A DNA stretch of 64,000 nucleotides from Bdellovibrio svalbardensis (GTDB taxonomy: Bacteria; Bdellovibrionota; Bdellovibrionia; Bdellovibrionales; Bdellovibrionaceae), in assembly GCF_029531655.1 (NCBI RefSeq), contig NZ_JANRMI010000003.1, positions 186,001 through 250,000 of the forward strand, read 5' to 3'. The notes under the pieces were generated by a model. The model saw nothing but the letters and a program-made list of their open reading frames with translations, did no database searches and was not told the origin of the DNA. Shown in pieces: positions 16,433 to 24,159 of this stretch. The position numbers were made by a program, and so were the translations under genes. How positions within the stretch are numbered: the stretch's first letter is position 1; each line of letters begins with the position of its first letter.

Positions 16433-17179
16433 CTAAAAGTTGAAATGATTTGAAACAACGGCACTGACCGTTTCAACATCTAAGACCGTCATAAAATCAT
16501 AACAATCCAGATCCGGGTCGAAGACAGGCTGAAGACAGACCAAAGCTCCAGCCATTATGTAGGCCCGTAAAAGACTGGGAAGCAGTCTTTTCTTCATAGA
16601 AGATTCGGGTCTCTCCAGCACCAAGGCCTTATCAGAAAGAAATCCGTTACGAGCCTTAATGTCCTTGTGTGAAATCGTATAATTTTGATTCCTCAGATAG
16701 GCTACGATATCTAAGAGCTTGTCGGACTCGTCCAGCGTGATGCTCGCCAGACCAAATACATAACGGACTTTATGAGTTTTAAAAAACTCACTCAACCCCC
16801 GCCACATCAAGTGAATCACCCGTCCGTCACGATAATCTGGATGAACACAAGCCCAAGCCAGTTCAACCTTAACTCCGGGCTTCTGTAACAGGTCACCCAA
16901 AATAAAATCCTCTTCCGACTCAAAGGCATTTACTTGATGAGATAATGTGACCCGATAAGCTCCACACAATAATCCGTCAGCAGTGCGAACAAGCAAATGC
17001 TGGGCAATAAGGTCTGCATTGGTCAAAGAATCCTTAATCGCAGGAAAGCATATCTTCCGAAGCTCGAGCACATCGTGAAGATCCTCTTCACTTCGGCTCC
17101 ATTCCATCCGGAATTGATTCCCTGATTCATTCTTATGTTGAGCTGTCCCCAAAAAACTTCTCCCTGGCATTGAAGTCAT
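16433..17179 (-). CDS. GNAT-fold acyltransferase, OlsB/hemolysin-like
   Basis: The central motif VELAWACVHPDYRDGRVIHLMWRGL and the later YVFGLASI fit the N-acyl amino acid synthase/OlsB branch of GNAT proteins, which transfer acyl groups to an amine. An early ELRKICF segment is also typical. The C-terminal third (RAYIMAGALVCLQPVFDPDLDCYDFMTVLD) matches the end of such proteins, where the 'P.fD' segment is common. Possible roles are ornithine-lipid or acyl-homoserine-type synthesis; neither can be settled here. It is divergent from the YkgJ-like gene. Confidence 0.75.
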   Translation of the reverse strand: MTSMPGRSFLGTAQHKNESGNQFRMEWSRSEEDLHDVLELRKICFPAIKDSLTNADLIAQHLLVRTADGLLCGAYRVTLSHQVNAFESEEDFILGDLLQKPGVKVELAWACVHPDYRDGRVIHLMWRGLSEFFKTHKVRYVFGLASITLDESDKLLDIVAYLRNQNYTISHKDIKARNGFLSDKALVLERPESSMKKRLLPSLLRAYIMAGALVCLQPVFDPDLDCYDFMTVLDVETVSAVVSNHFNF

Positions 17180-17198
17180 TCTAGCTCATAGTCTTAAT

Positions 17199-17212
17199 TT
17201 AACAAATGTTAA
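17199..17212. promoter_or_regulatory. Short palindrome in a divergent promoter gap
   Basis: TTAACA-AA-TGTTAA lies between the divergent starts at 17179 and 17257. It may be an operator or simply A-T-rich promoter sequence. Confidence 0.3.
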
Positions 17213-17256
17213 CCTTTAAAGAACCGTCACTTAGTAGGGCGTGCTATCGTAAATGA

Positions 17257-17928
17257 ATGAAAAAGACTCCCCACTTGAAAGCCTTTTTGAAGCAATATGA
17301 GGATCTTCTTACATCCGAAGAGTTTGAAAGCTTTGATCGAGAGGTCACCCGACTTTTGGGGTATTACTCCGAAGTACTGGGCGCATATCCTCCCGGTGCC
17401 GAGCGAGGCCGCAAAGTTCATGAACTTATCAATGAACAGGAAGCCTTAAGCTCGCATATCAAAACAAGTTGCCAAAGGGGTTGCGGCGCCTGTTGCCATT
17501 TGGAAGTGGAGATCACTAAAGACGACGCTACAATTCTGGCGGATTCTTTGGCTGAGGGTCTATCTGATGGATTGGGTATTGATATGGCAAAGCTGTATCA
17601 GATGTCTCTGCGCAAGCGCCTTGATGTGGCTTGGGAACAGGGCTTTATCGAAGCCAATCGTTGTGTATTTTTAGGTGCCGACAATGCCTGTCGGAATTAC
17701 TACAATCGACCGACTGTGTGCCGAAAGCATTCGGTGATTTCAGCAGTGGACGAGTGTGAAAAAAAGGGTGGGCAGCCAGTTCCAAAACTAATGCCCGTAG
17801 CGGAAATCATTATGAGCGCGGCAGTCAATCTACCAAATAATGAATTTGGTGCTTTGGCAAAAATGCTGCAGCAGACTTTGGAGGAAAGAGCTCTGGCCAA
17901 AGTTCAGCTCTCTCCCCTGAATATTTAG
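17257..17928 (+). CDS. YkgJ-family cysteine-cluster protein
   Basis: The protein carries CQRGCGACCHLEVEI (CX3CX2CC) and later CVFLGADNACRNYYNRPTVCRKH, the eight-cysteine layout of the YkgJ/UPF0153 family. Such proteins bind zinc or an iron-sulfur cluster; some relatives act near methyltransferases or flagellin modification. The N-terminal third is acidic and helical. The gene ends 4 bases inside the convergent secreted-protein gene. The Shine-Dalgarno before the ATG is poor. Confidence 0.82.
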   Translation: MKKTPHLKAFLKQYEDLLTSEEFESFDREVTRLLGYYSEVLGAYPPGAERGRKVHELINEQEALSSHIKTSCQRGCGACCHLEVEITKDDATILADSLAEGLSDGLGIDMAKLYQMSLRKRLDVAWEQGFIEANRCVFLGADNACRNYYNRPTVCRKHSVISAVDECEKKGGQPVPKLMPVAEIIMSAAVNLPNNEFGALAKMLQQTLEERALAKVQLSPLNI

Positions 17929-19139
17929 TATTCGCCAGCAAGTGTACAACCTAATACTTCTTCGAGATTCGTTCCGACTGAGTTTTGGAACGGCCCGAAG
18001 TGGTTGTATGATTTTCCCGACGCGAAGTGCGGGCTCACACAACGTTCTGCTGCTGGCTTCAACTTACCACCGACTAGATTAGCCGGATGAGTGCTGCCTG
18101 ATTTTGTTGTATTCACTTGCACCGCGAACATTCCTGTTACTTTTGCAGCTCCGCAGAACGCGTTGAAGGTTTGCAAAGAACTTCCCACGACACGAATCAT
18201 TTCCGCCTGATTTGCCTTCGGTGAAATCGTGCACTTTGGATACAACTTGTTCCACTCACGAATACAAGCTTGCACGTTCCCGCCGGAATTTGGTGTGAAT
18301 TGGAACAAGCCAATGTTCAATTTAGAAGCGGCGTCTTGGTATGGATCTTCATAGAACAGTACACTTGCTGGGCGACGATAACCTGAAGGTGCATATTTGC
18401 TGGCGACACTATTTGATTTTGAAGTATTCGCTGAAGTTAAAGACTCTGTGTATGAAGTACACATCATGAACTTAGACCAAAGCTTCGAAGCTTTGACGTA
18501 ACCAGCACGATCCCCAGCCAAGGCCTGACGGCGATACTCGTTCATTTTATTTGCGAACTCATTTGCTTTTCTAATTGTCGATGCTGATGGAATCTTTTTG
18601 CCACCCAATGTAGTGTTTAAAGTATCTGCAGTCACCGTACAAAGAGGATGAGAAATCAAACTGTTCGGGAAATAGTTTTCTTCATTGCTGCTCAAACCAT
18701 ATGCGGAACCGACATAGCCCAAGCCCGCTTTTGATGGGTGCATCTTTACTTCCACCGCATAAGCAATACGGTCAGAAAAACGATCCTGTCCATCCGGAGT
18801 TGTGTCGCAGCTGTCTGAGTAATGGCCTTCCTGCGCATTTCGTTGTGGAAGCAGTTCTCGGTAAGATTGGAACTTTGAATCCACCAATTGTCCTACTGGA
18901 TAAGAGACTTCAGAAAATACATCAAAGTTTGCCGGCGTGATGGAGTCCGTCACCGCTGCTGGTTCGCGCACCGGCGGTTTGGGATTCGATGTCACTGGCG
19001 GTGTCGTCGCTTTCGGCGCGTCTGTTTCAGTTCCCGTCTCTTTGATCGGAGCCTGCGCCATCGCGAAACCATTCGATGAAATCAATGTTGTTACAAGAAG
19101 AGTAGCCAAGATGTTTGTCGTGTTGTTTTGTGTTTTCAT
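17925..19139 (-). CDS. Secreted protein with a possible lysozyme/transglycosylase-like core
   Basis: The signal peptide (about residues 1-28) is followed by a Pro/Thr-rich linker (to about residue 65) and a 330-residue domain. FMMCTSYTESLT followed about 45 residues later by LNIGLFQFTPNSGGNVQ resembles the catalytic Glu and the G(L)xQ segment of soluble lytic transglycosylases; this is a pattern match only. Eight or more cysteines suggest disulfides and periplasmic or extracellular action. AGGAGG lies just before the ATG, inside a perfect palindrome. A cell-wall role would suit a predator but is inferred. Confidence 0.65.
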   Translation of the reverse strand: MKTQNNTTNILATLLVTTLISSNGFAMAQAPIKETGTETDAPKATTPPVTSNPKPPVREPAAVTDSITPANFDVFSEVSYPVGQLVDSKFQSYRELLPQRNAQEGHYSDSCDTTPDGQDRFSDRIAYAVEVKMHPSKAGLGYVGSAYGLSSNEENYFPNSLISHPLCTVTADTLNTTLGGKKIPSASTIRKANEFANKMNEYRRQALAGDRAGYVKASKLWSKFMMCTSYTESLTSANTSKSNSVASKYAPSGYRRPASVLFYEDPYQDAASKLNIGLFQFTPNSGGNVQACIREWNKLYPKCTISPKANQAEMIRVVGSSLQTFNAFCGAAKVTGMFAVQVNTTKSGSTHPANLVGGKLKPAAERCVSPHFASGKSYNHFGPFQNSVGTNLEEVLGCTLAGEY

Positions 19140-19143
19140 ACCT

Positions 19144-19160
19144 CCTAGATCGGATCTAGG
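19144..19160 (-). promoter_or_regulatory. Palindrome overlapping the ribosome-binding site
   Basis: CCTAGATC-G-GATCTAGG is a perfect 17-base palindrome that partly overlaps the AGGAGG before the start at 19139. It could bind a repressor or, as a 6-bp RNA hairpin, hide the ribosome site. Confidence 0.4.
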
Positions 19161-19337
19161 TCTTAGGACTTTAGACTTCCTAGACCTTTTTCCCCGTAAA
19201 TTAGTCTTGTTTAAAAAAGTGGAAAATTATTATCCAGTCACTCTCAGGACCATGGTCCAGAGGGAAGCTCAAGAACTCGAATTATCCGACCGATATATTG
19301 AGTGAGTTCCAATAAATGAAAAAAAGGGAGTATCAAA

Positions 19338-19640
19338 ATGAGTCAGCAATATGATGTACCGAACCTCTACAGTTTCCTTGTGCACACACCAGAGGGCGGA
19401 CTCAGAAAAATGCTTGTCGATAACAAACCGTTCTCAGAAGCCCACTTCAATCTTATGATGAAAATCGTGCGCGCTTGTGATGAGTCGAAGTTCACAGAGC
19501 ATTTCGATAAACAGGATTTCCCAAAAATCAAAATGGGAGCTTCTGATATCAATATTAAAGAAAAATTTTGGGCTGAAGCGATGACGACATGGAACAACCG
19601 TGGACTTCTGACTCCGGCTGTGGCAACTAGAGCAGCGTGA
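19338..19640 (+). CDS. Small protein of unknown function
   Basis: A 100-residue soluble protein with AAAGGGAG a few bases before the ATG. It has no signal peptide or membrane segment; the sequence is mixed alpha-helical (ACDESKFTEHFDKQDF, KEKFWAEAMTTWNNRG). No family is recognised. Its stop overlaps the GTG of the downstream rRNA methyltransferase-like gene (GTGA), so the two are expressed together. Confidence 0.72.
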   Translation: MSQQYDVPNLYSFLVHTPEGGLRKMLVDNKPFSEAHFNLMMKIVRACDESKFTEHFDKQDFPKIKMGASDINIKEKFWAEAMTTWNNRGLLTPAVATRAA

Positions 19641-20536
19641 TTGCTTATCTTACTGTTGAAAAATTTCTTCCGGAGCTGCTTAAAGAACTGAAAAATGTTC
19701 GCTCAGTTCACGGAAATCTGGTTCTTACCGATGGGCCCATTCAGAATGCTGTCTGGGCCCATAATATTTGGCTGAACGCCGAAATCATCCCCTTTGAATC
19801 CATCACTCAAGCGGCAAAAGCTTTGAAAGGTCTAGGCAAGCTCTGGACTCACTACTCTTTTGAGAATCACCGCCGGGCTGAACTGATTCAAGATCAGCTG
19901 CCCAAACTTCGCCCCCGGGTGATGGACTTTTTGGGTGAACTTCCCAAGGATCCAATTGGCGCGTGGACTTTGCTCGATAAGAACACCCTGCTTGCAGCCA
20001 GCGAAACCAATTCACCCTTTCCTCTGGGTGAGGTTCAATTCAATGAGAATAAAGAGACCCCTCCTTCACGGGCTTACTTGAAGTTGTGGGAACTATTCAC
20101 CGTCTATGGAGTGCGCCCTTCCCCAGGCCAGAGAGTTGTCGACTTCGGCAGTTGTCCCGGTGGTTGGACTTGGGTTTTACAACAGATGGGCTGCGAGGTG
20201 ATCAGTATTGATCGCGCACCTTTGGATGAAAAGATCGCCCGTCTTCCCCGCATTCGATTTATGAAGACCAATGCCTTTAATGTGAAACCCGAAGACATCG
20301 GGGCCATCGATTGGTTTTTCTCTGATATTATCTGCTATCCCGAGAAGCTTCTTGAACTTGTAAAGAATTGGCAAAGTTCAGGACTATGCTCGAACTTTGT
20401 TTGCACGATAAAATTCCAAGGTAAGACCGACTTTGAGACCCTAGCGGCATTTCAAGGTTTGGAAAACTCGCGTATCCAACATTTGGTTCACAATAAGCAC
20501 GAGGTCACTGTATGGATAAGGAAATCTTCAGCCTAA
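19637..20536 (+). CDS. RlmM/FtsJ-like SAM-dependent 2'-O-ribose methyltransferase
   Basis: The C-terminal half has the Rossmann motif VVDFGSCPGGWTWVLQQMG typical of RrmJ/RlmM enzymes, the acidic loop EVISIDRAP, the catalytic Asp in DWFFSDIICYP, the Lys in CTIKFQGKTD and a Glu in NKHEVTVW. With the Lys of YLKLWELF this fits the K-D-K-E catalytic set. The N-terminal domain (about residues 1-130) resembles the RNA-binding region of RlmM, which methylates C2498 of 23S rRNA. At 299 aa it is shorter than E. coli RlmM, so the exact target is uncertain. The start is GTG. Confidence 0.82.
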   Translation: MIAYLTVEKFLPELLKELKNVRSVHGNLVLTDGPIQNAVWAHNIWLNAEIIPFESITQAAKALKGLGKLWTHYSFENHRRAELIQDQLPKLRPRVMDFLGELPKDPIGAWTLLDKNTLLAASETNSPFPLGEVQFNENKETPPSRAYLKLWELFTVYGVRPSPGQRVVDFGSCPGGWTWVLQQMGCEVISIDRAPLDEKIARLPRIRFMKTNAFNVKPEDIGAIDWFFSDIICYPEKLLELVKNWQSSGLCSNFVCTIKFQGKTDFETLAAFQGLENSRIQHLVHNKHEVTVWIRKSSA

Positions 20537-21192
20537 TCAGCAAAGTGGAAGAGAAAACCAAGCTCTTCCAGGACCTTGCCAATGCGCGAGGTGAAATTCT
20601 TTGCAAAGGCCAAGATGAGAACCTGGTAAAACTCCGTGTGCAGACCTACACCGAAAAGACTCAGTTTCTTGATTGCATCAGTGAATCTCAAGCCTCTCTA
20701 AAGAATGATGAAGAATTTTTGGGCTACTTCTTTCTGGGTGGTGAAAAATACTACTTCGAAGGCAAGATCATCGCTTATCAAAACAGATACTCTGTGCAAC
20801 TGCCAACAGAGCTCTATCATCTGCAAAGACGTCAAAATTATCGTGTCAAAGTTCCCGATGGTTATACGTCTTCATTCAATATTATCACCGTCAACGGGAA
20901 GGCCTCAAATATCATTGGCCAACTGGCAGACATCAGCAGCCAAGGCTGTCGCGTGATCTACCGCATGGACAATCCCTTAATGAAAGTGGGTGACCAAGTC
21001 GTCGGCCATTTGATTGTGGGCAAGCGCGCCCCTTTTGAACTTCAGGGCATTGTTCGACATATCAAAGTCGATGAGGGAAACAAGGTCATTCAAACTTTCG
21101 GGATTGAGTTCACTCCTCTGTCGCCGATCCTTGAAAACAAACTCTTTGCCATCACCATGGAACTTCACAAGGAAATCTTCAAACGCCCTTAA
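20512..21192 (+). CDS. PilZ-domain protein, putative c-di-GMP receptor
   Basis: RRQNYRVKVP (RxxxR type) followed about 45 residues later by DISSQGCRV (DxSxxG) is the c-di-GMP-binding signature of PilZ domains. The N-terminal about 110 residues form a beta-rich region like the flagellar-brake domain of YcgR (ending QLPTELYHLQRRQ). The start overlaps the methyltransferase gene by 25 bases. In Bdellovibrio relatives, c-di-GMP controls predation and motility, so a regulatory role is likely; the partner is unknown. Confidence 0.83.
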   Translation: MDKEIFSLISKVEEKTKLFQDLANARGEILCKGQDENLVKLRVQTYTEKTQFLDCISESQASLKNDEEFLGYFFLGGEKYYFEGKIIAYQNRYSVQLPTELYHLQRRQNYRVKVPDGYTSSFNIITVNGKASNIIGQLADISSQGCRVIYRMDNPLMKVGDQVVGHLIVGKRAPFELQGIVRHIKVDEGNKVIQTFGIEFTPLSPILENKLFAITMELHKEIFKRP

Positions 21193-21219
21193 GCAAAAGG
21201 TGCCAGGCACCTTTTGCTT
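21191..21219. repeat. REP palindrome, copy 1
   Basis: A 29-base perfect palindrome with core GGTGCC-A-GGCACC, extended outward by AAGCAAAA/TTTTGCTT, starts inside the stop codon of the PilZ gene. The same unit, including the following CACTC, recurs at 22584. It probably also ends transcription. A weaker GGTGGCAGGGACACACC lies 22 bases beyond it. Confidence 0.85.
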
Positions 21220-21401
21220 CACTCGTCGTGTTAAGAAATATGGTGGCAGGGACACACCTACCGCATGTTCTAGCATCTTCCAGAACCGACACGTTTCACT
21301 ATGAGAAAGTGTTGATTGCTACAGACGGTGTCTAAACATCCTCCAGTTATAACAAATAAGGGCGCCCTGGAGGCGGTCTCTTTTTTGCTTTAACATTTGG
21401 T

Positions 21402-22139
21402 ATGAAACAACACATCTGTCTCACGAACGTTTTTCAAAAGAGCTGCAAGTTTGTATCTCAACCATTGGTGTTATGCGCGTTGATTGCAACCGCCCAAGCT
21501 GGCAGCTCTAGAAATGTCTGCAGCAGTGACGTTGCAGTTTCCAGCATCTACTTCATTCCGCATATCAAAGACTATTGCCGTACTTCTACCCCTTGTGAAA
21601 AGTTCAAACGCCAAGTGCGTCTGCAAGGTTCTGGAACTCTATCCGGGAACAGACTTCTTACTTATACTGGTAAAACTCGCTCTATGGGCTCTTGTGATAC
21701 CTCATTCGGCGCCAGTGGCAATTGCTTGATTCCATTTATTTCCGTTGCCGCAGATCCAAGATTTTACAGCATGGGTGATATCATTCAAATGCCCAGCATG
21801 AAGGGCAAAGTTCTGACACTTCCGAATGGCAAAACCATGGTCCACCCCGGTTTTTTGATTGTGCATGATACAGGCGGAGCCATCAGAGGCAAAAATCGTT
21901 TTGATTTCTTCACGGGATCTTACAGCATGCGCGACCCCGGAAACCCCTTCGGATCTAAAGGCCGAAAAGACCTGCAGATGCTCGACCGCACTAGCTGTAC
22001 AGACAACAAAAAATTTACGGTCGTGCGCAGAGGATCCTATTACTATCAGAATTCTTTGTTAGCGATCGAGGATTCATTGAGAGACGTTTACTCAGATCGC
22101 AAAGTGATGGTCGCATCAAACAGCCGAGGAGCAAGATAA
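21402..22139 (+). CDS. Secreted 3D-domain protein (MltA/YuiC-like fold)
   Basis: A signal peptide with an unusually long n-region (about 33 residues, ending TAQAG) precedes a protein with the 3D-domain pattern: ISVAADPRFYSMGDIIQMP, HPGFLIVHDTGGAIRGKNRFDFFTG, holding the three conserved Asp residues. 3D domains occur in MltA lytic transglycosylases and peptidoglycan-binding proteins. Cysteines in the N-terminal half (CSSD, DYCRTSTPCEKF, GSCDTS, GNCLIP) probably pair. Its stop overlaps the next start (TAATG), so they form an operon. Peptidoglycan cleavage is inferred. Confidence 0.8.
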   Translation: MKQHICLTNVFQKSCKFVSQPLVLCALIATAQAGSSRNVCSSDVAVSSIYFIPHIKDYCRTSTPCEKFKRQVRLQGSGTLSGNRLLTYTGKTRSMGSCDTSFGASGNCLIPFISVAADPRFYSMGDIIQMPSMKGKVLTLPNGKTMVHPGFLIVHDTGGAIRGKNRFDFFTGSYSMRDPGNPFGSKGRKDLQMLDRTSCTDNKKFTVVRRGSYYYQNSLLAIEDSLRDVYSDRKVMVASNSRGAR

Positions 22140-22585
22140 TGAGACTTTCAACTTTCACTCTTCTTCTGGCTTTTTGCCTTTTATCTTTGGGATTGACCTC
22201 ATTTGCGAAGGCTTCAGAAAACGTGGAGCAATCTGAAAGCATCGACATGTCTGAGCCACCCTTTTATATGTCATCTTATGATGAGTTTCATGATCTTCAG
22301 CCAGAACAAAAAGAATTCTATCTGGAAAAGTTTTTGCCTTTGGTGAATACAAAAATTCCCAGTCTCGAAAAGGTTTCCAAAGAAAAGCTGCAAGAAGCCT
22401 CTGAGTGGCATGAAACCTGGAACAGTCTTCGTAAGAAACTTTATGAATCTTGCCAAGACTCATCCCTGAAAGACTCGTGCGAACAAATCGCCGAAGTTCG
22501 AATTAAGGCATTGAATCTGTTCGCGAATCAAAAAGAAGAAAATCGCAAAGCCGACGAAGAAGAGGAAGCCGCCGCAAAAAAATAA
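22139..22585 (+). CDS. Small secreted charged protein, unknown
   Basis: The signal peptide (MRLSTFTLLLAFCLLSLGLTSFAKA) is followed by an acidic, helical mature part of about 120 residues with two close cysteines (ESCQDSSLKDSCEQ) and a tail of Glu, Ala and Lys. No family recognised. It is coupled to the 3D-domain gene upstream and ends at a REP palindrome that overlaps the stop codon. Confidence 0.72.
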   Translation: MRLSTFTLLLAFCLLSLGLTSFAKASENVEQSESIDMSEPPFYMSSYDEFHDLQPEQKEFYLEKFLPLVNTKIPSLEKVSKEKLQEASEWHETWNSLRKKLYESCQDSSLKDSCEQIAEVRIKALNLFANQKEENRKADEEEEAAAKK

Positions 22586-22659
22586 GCAAAAGGTGCCTGG
22601 CACCTTTTGCTTCACTCACCGCGTTTATCGCGGCGAGCCTCAAAAAGGTACGGCGTACC
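22584..22659. repeat. REP palindrome, copy 2, with two further palindromes in tandem
   Basis: The 29-base REP unit (core GGTGCC-T-GGCACC) at 22584-22612 is followed by CACTCA, then CCGCG-TTTAT-CGCGG at 22619-22633, then GGTACG-G-CGTACC at 22647-22659. The last abuts the stop of the convergent coiled-coil gene. Together they look like a compound REP cluster that also separates two convergent genes. Confidence 0.78.
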
Positions 22660-23409
22660 CTATTCGCCTTCGGGGCCGAGGGGGATGGCTGGTTTTTGAC
22701 GGATGGGTTCGTATTCTTTATCGAGATCTTTTTCCAGATTCTTGCGCTTTTCCGCGGTTTGTTTTTTTAGATCCGCTTGGGCTTTCTTATTTTCCTCATA
22801 GCGTTTGGTGTAATCACGGTGAAGCTGGTTGAACTCGTCGGTTTTTGCGCGCACATAATCATCGAAATTTTTTCGTTTATCACGCATGTCTTCTTCAAAG
22901 GCATCGCGCTTTTCTTTTTGTCCCGCATAGAAGTCTTTGCGTTTGCCTTCAAGGTCATCATAGAACTCAGAGCGTTCCGAGGAAGAAGTCTTTTTCTTTG
23001 AGAACTCTTTGCGTTGCTCACCTTGGTCTTTGGTGAATGTTTCGCGCTCTTTGGATTGAGCTTTTGAGAAATCTTCGCGCTTCTTGGTCATATCCTTGCT
23101 GAAAACTTCGCGCTTTTTATTCAGGATCGATTGAAATTTACTGCGAACATCCGATGGGTTCTTTGAAAGATCCGACATCATGTCATCCATGAAGGCCTTT
23201 TCATCGTTCTCTTTCTTCACATTTGCCGGGATGTTCTTACGAAGGGACTCCAGGGCTTCGCGATCTGCTTTCAACGAATATTTTTCATCCACCAAGGTGG
23301 ATTCATCATTGGCGAAGGCGCTCCCACAAATCAGAATTGCCAAGGGCATCAAGACCAAGGTCTTGAAAGATCGCGAAGGTCCTGTATTTTTCTCAGTTGC
23401 TGAACTCAT
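22660..23409 (-). CDS. Secreted coiled-coil protein with 11-residue repeats
   Basis: A signal peptide (about residues 1-34, ending SAFA) precedes a highly charged helical protein. From about residue 98 an 11-residue unit repeats: KREVFSKDMTK, KREDFSKAQSK, ERETFTKDQGE, QRKEFSKKKTS, then after a two-residue slip KRKDFYAGQKE, KRDAFEEDMRD and KRKNFDDYVRA. Each unit has (K/R)R(E/D)xF. An 11-residue (hendecad) period gives a right-handed coiled coil or long single helix. No family is recognised; a periplasmic spacer or fibre-like role is possible. Pro-rich tail. Confidence 0.75.
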   Translation of the reverse strand: MSSATEKNTGPSRSFKTLVLMPLAILICGSAFANDESTLVDEKYSLKADREALESLRKNIPANVKKENDEKAFMDDMMSDLSKNPSDVRSKFQSILNKKREVFSKDMTKKREDFSKAQSKERETFTKDQGEQRKEFSKKKTSSSERSEFYDDLEGKRKDFYAGQKEKRDAFEEDMRDKRKNFDDYVRAKTDEFNQLHRDYTKRYEENKKAQADLKKQTAEKRKNLEKDLDKEYEPIRQKPAIPLGPEGE

Positions 23410-23499
23410 GAGGGCGCTCCTAGGTTGAAACTGTGCAATCTGTCTTTATTTGAGAATAATTGGACTCTCTGGAAAACTCAACTCACCGATAAGAAGACT

Positions 23500-24159
23500 A
23501 TGCTTTATGGAAGAAGAGTTATCGAGCCACAGCGAGTACCCCATGGACAAAGTCCTAAGCGGTATATTTTAAACAAAGCCTTTCAGTATAAATACTGTTG
23601 GTACATGATCACGGCCGTGGCCGGTGGCGCTCTTTTGTTTTTGCTTCCCGCTTACTACTTTATTGCTCAGAACTATGAGCTCTTTAAAAGCATTGCTTAC
23701 GACACTCATCCGCATTTTATTCAGCATTTAGAACGTGAAGTAACGTGGTTACGGGTGTTCTTGACTGCAGCCTTTGTGCTGATTACGGGTGTTACTTTGG
23801 CTTTAAGTATTCGTATGACGAAAAATCTTTTGTCGCCATTAGTGACCATGGAAAAGCATATGCATCGCTTGATGCTGGGACAGTGGGATATTCCTGATTA
23901 TCATATCCCGGAAGAAGATGACTTCCGCGATCTCTCCATGACCTATGACTATTTCTATCGTTCTTTGAAAGCCAATACAGAGACAGAATTAAGACTTCTG
24001 GAAAAGCTTAGCATCGACCCGCAAAATCGTGAAGCCTATGCCGCTTGGAAGAATTTGCTGACGATTAAAAGATCACGCTTGGGAATACAAGAAGAGTTTA
24101 TCTCTAACGAGAGCGTCTTAGTGTCGAACGAATTTGATCGGAAACGTCACGCTTCTTAA
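23500..24159 (+). CDS. Two-helix membrane protein with a HAMP-like linker
   Basis: From the chosen ATG at 23500 (219 aa) there are two transmembrane segments (about residues 32-55 and 85-105) around a short external loop, then a HAMP-like stretch (RMTKNLLSPLVTMEKHMHRLMLGQWDIPDYHIPEEDDFRDLSMTYDYF) and a helical tail. There is no kinase, receptor or output domain, so it resembles a truncated signalling protein. A longer frame to 23425 exists but reaches into the divergent gene's promoter. The 3' end overlaps smpB by 56 bases. Confidence 0.68.
   Translation: MLYGRRVIEPQRVPHGQSPKRYILNKAFQYKYCWYMITAVAGGALLFLLPAYYFIAQNYELFKSIAYDTHPHFIQHLEREVTWLRVFLTAAFVLITGVTLALSIRMTKNLLSPLVTMEKHMHRLMLGQWDIPDYHIPEEDDFRDLSMTYDYFYRSLKANTETELRLLEKLSIDPQNREAYAAWKNLLTIKRSRLGIQEEFISNESVLVSNEFDRKRHAS

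Noticed and set aside
22584-22612. Sigma-54 promoter in the REP palindrome (TGGCAC...TTGC)
   Set aside because: The gap between the two elements is 3 bases, not 5.
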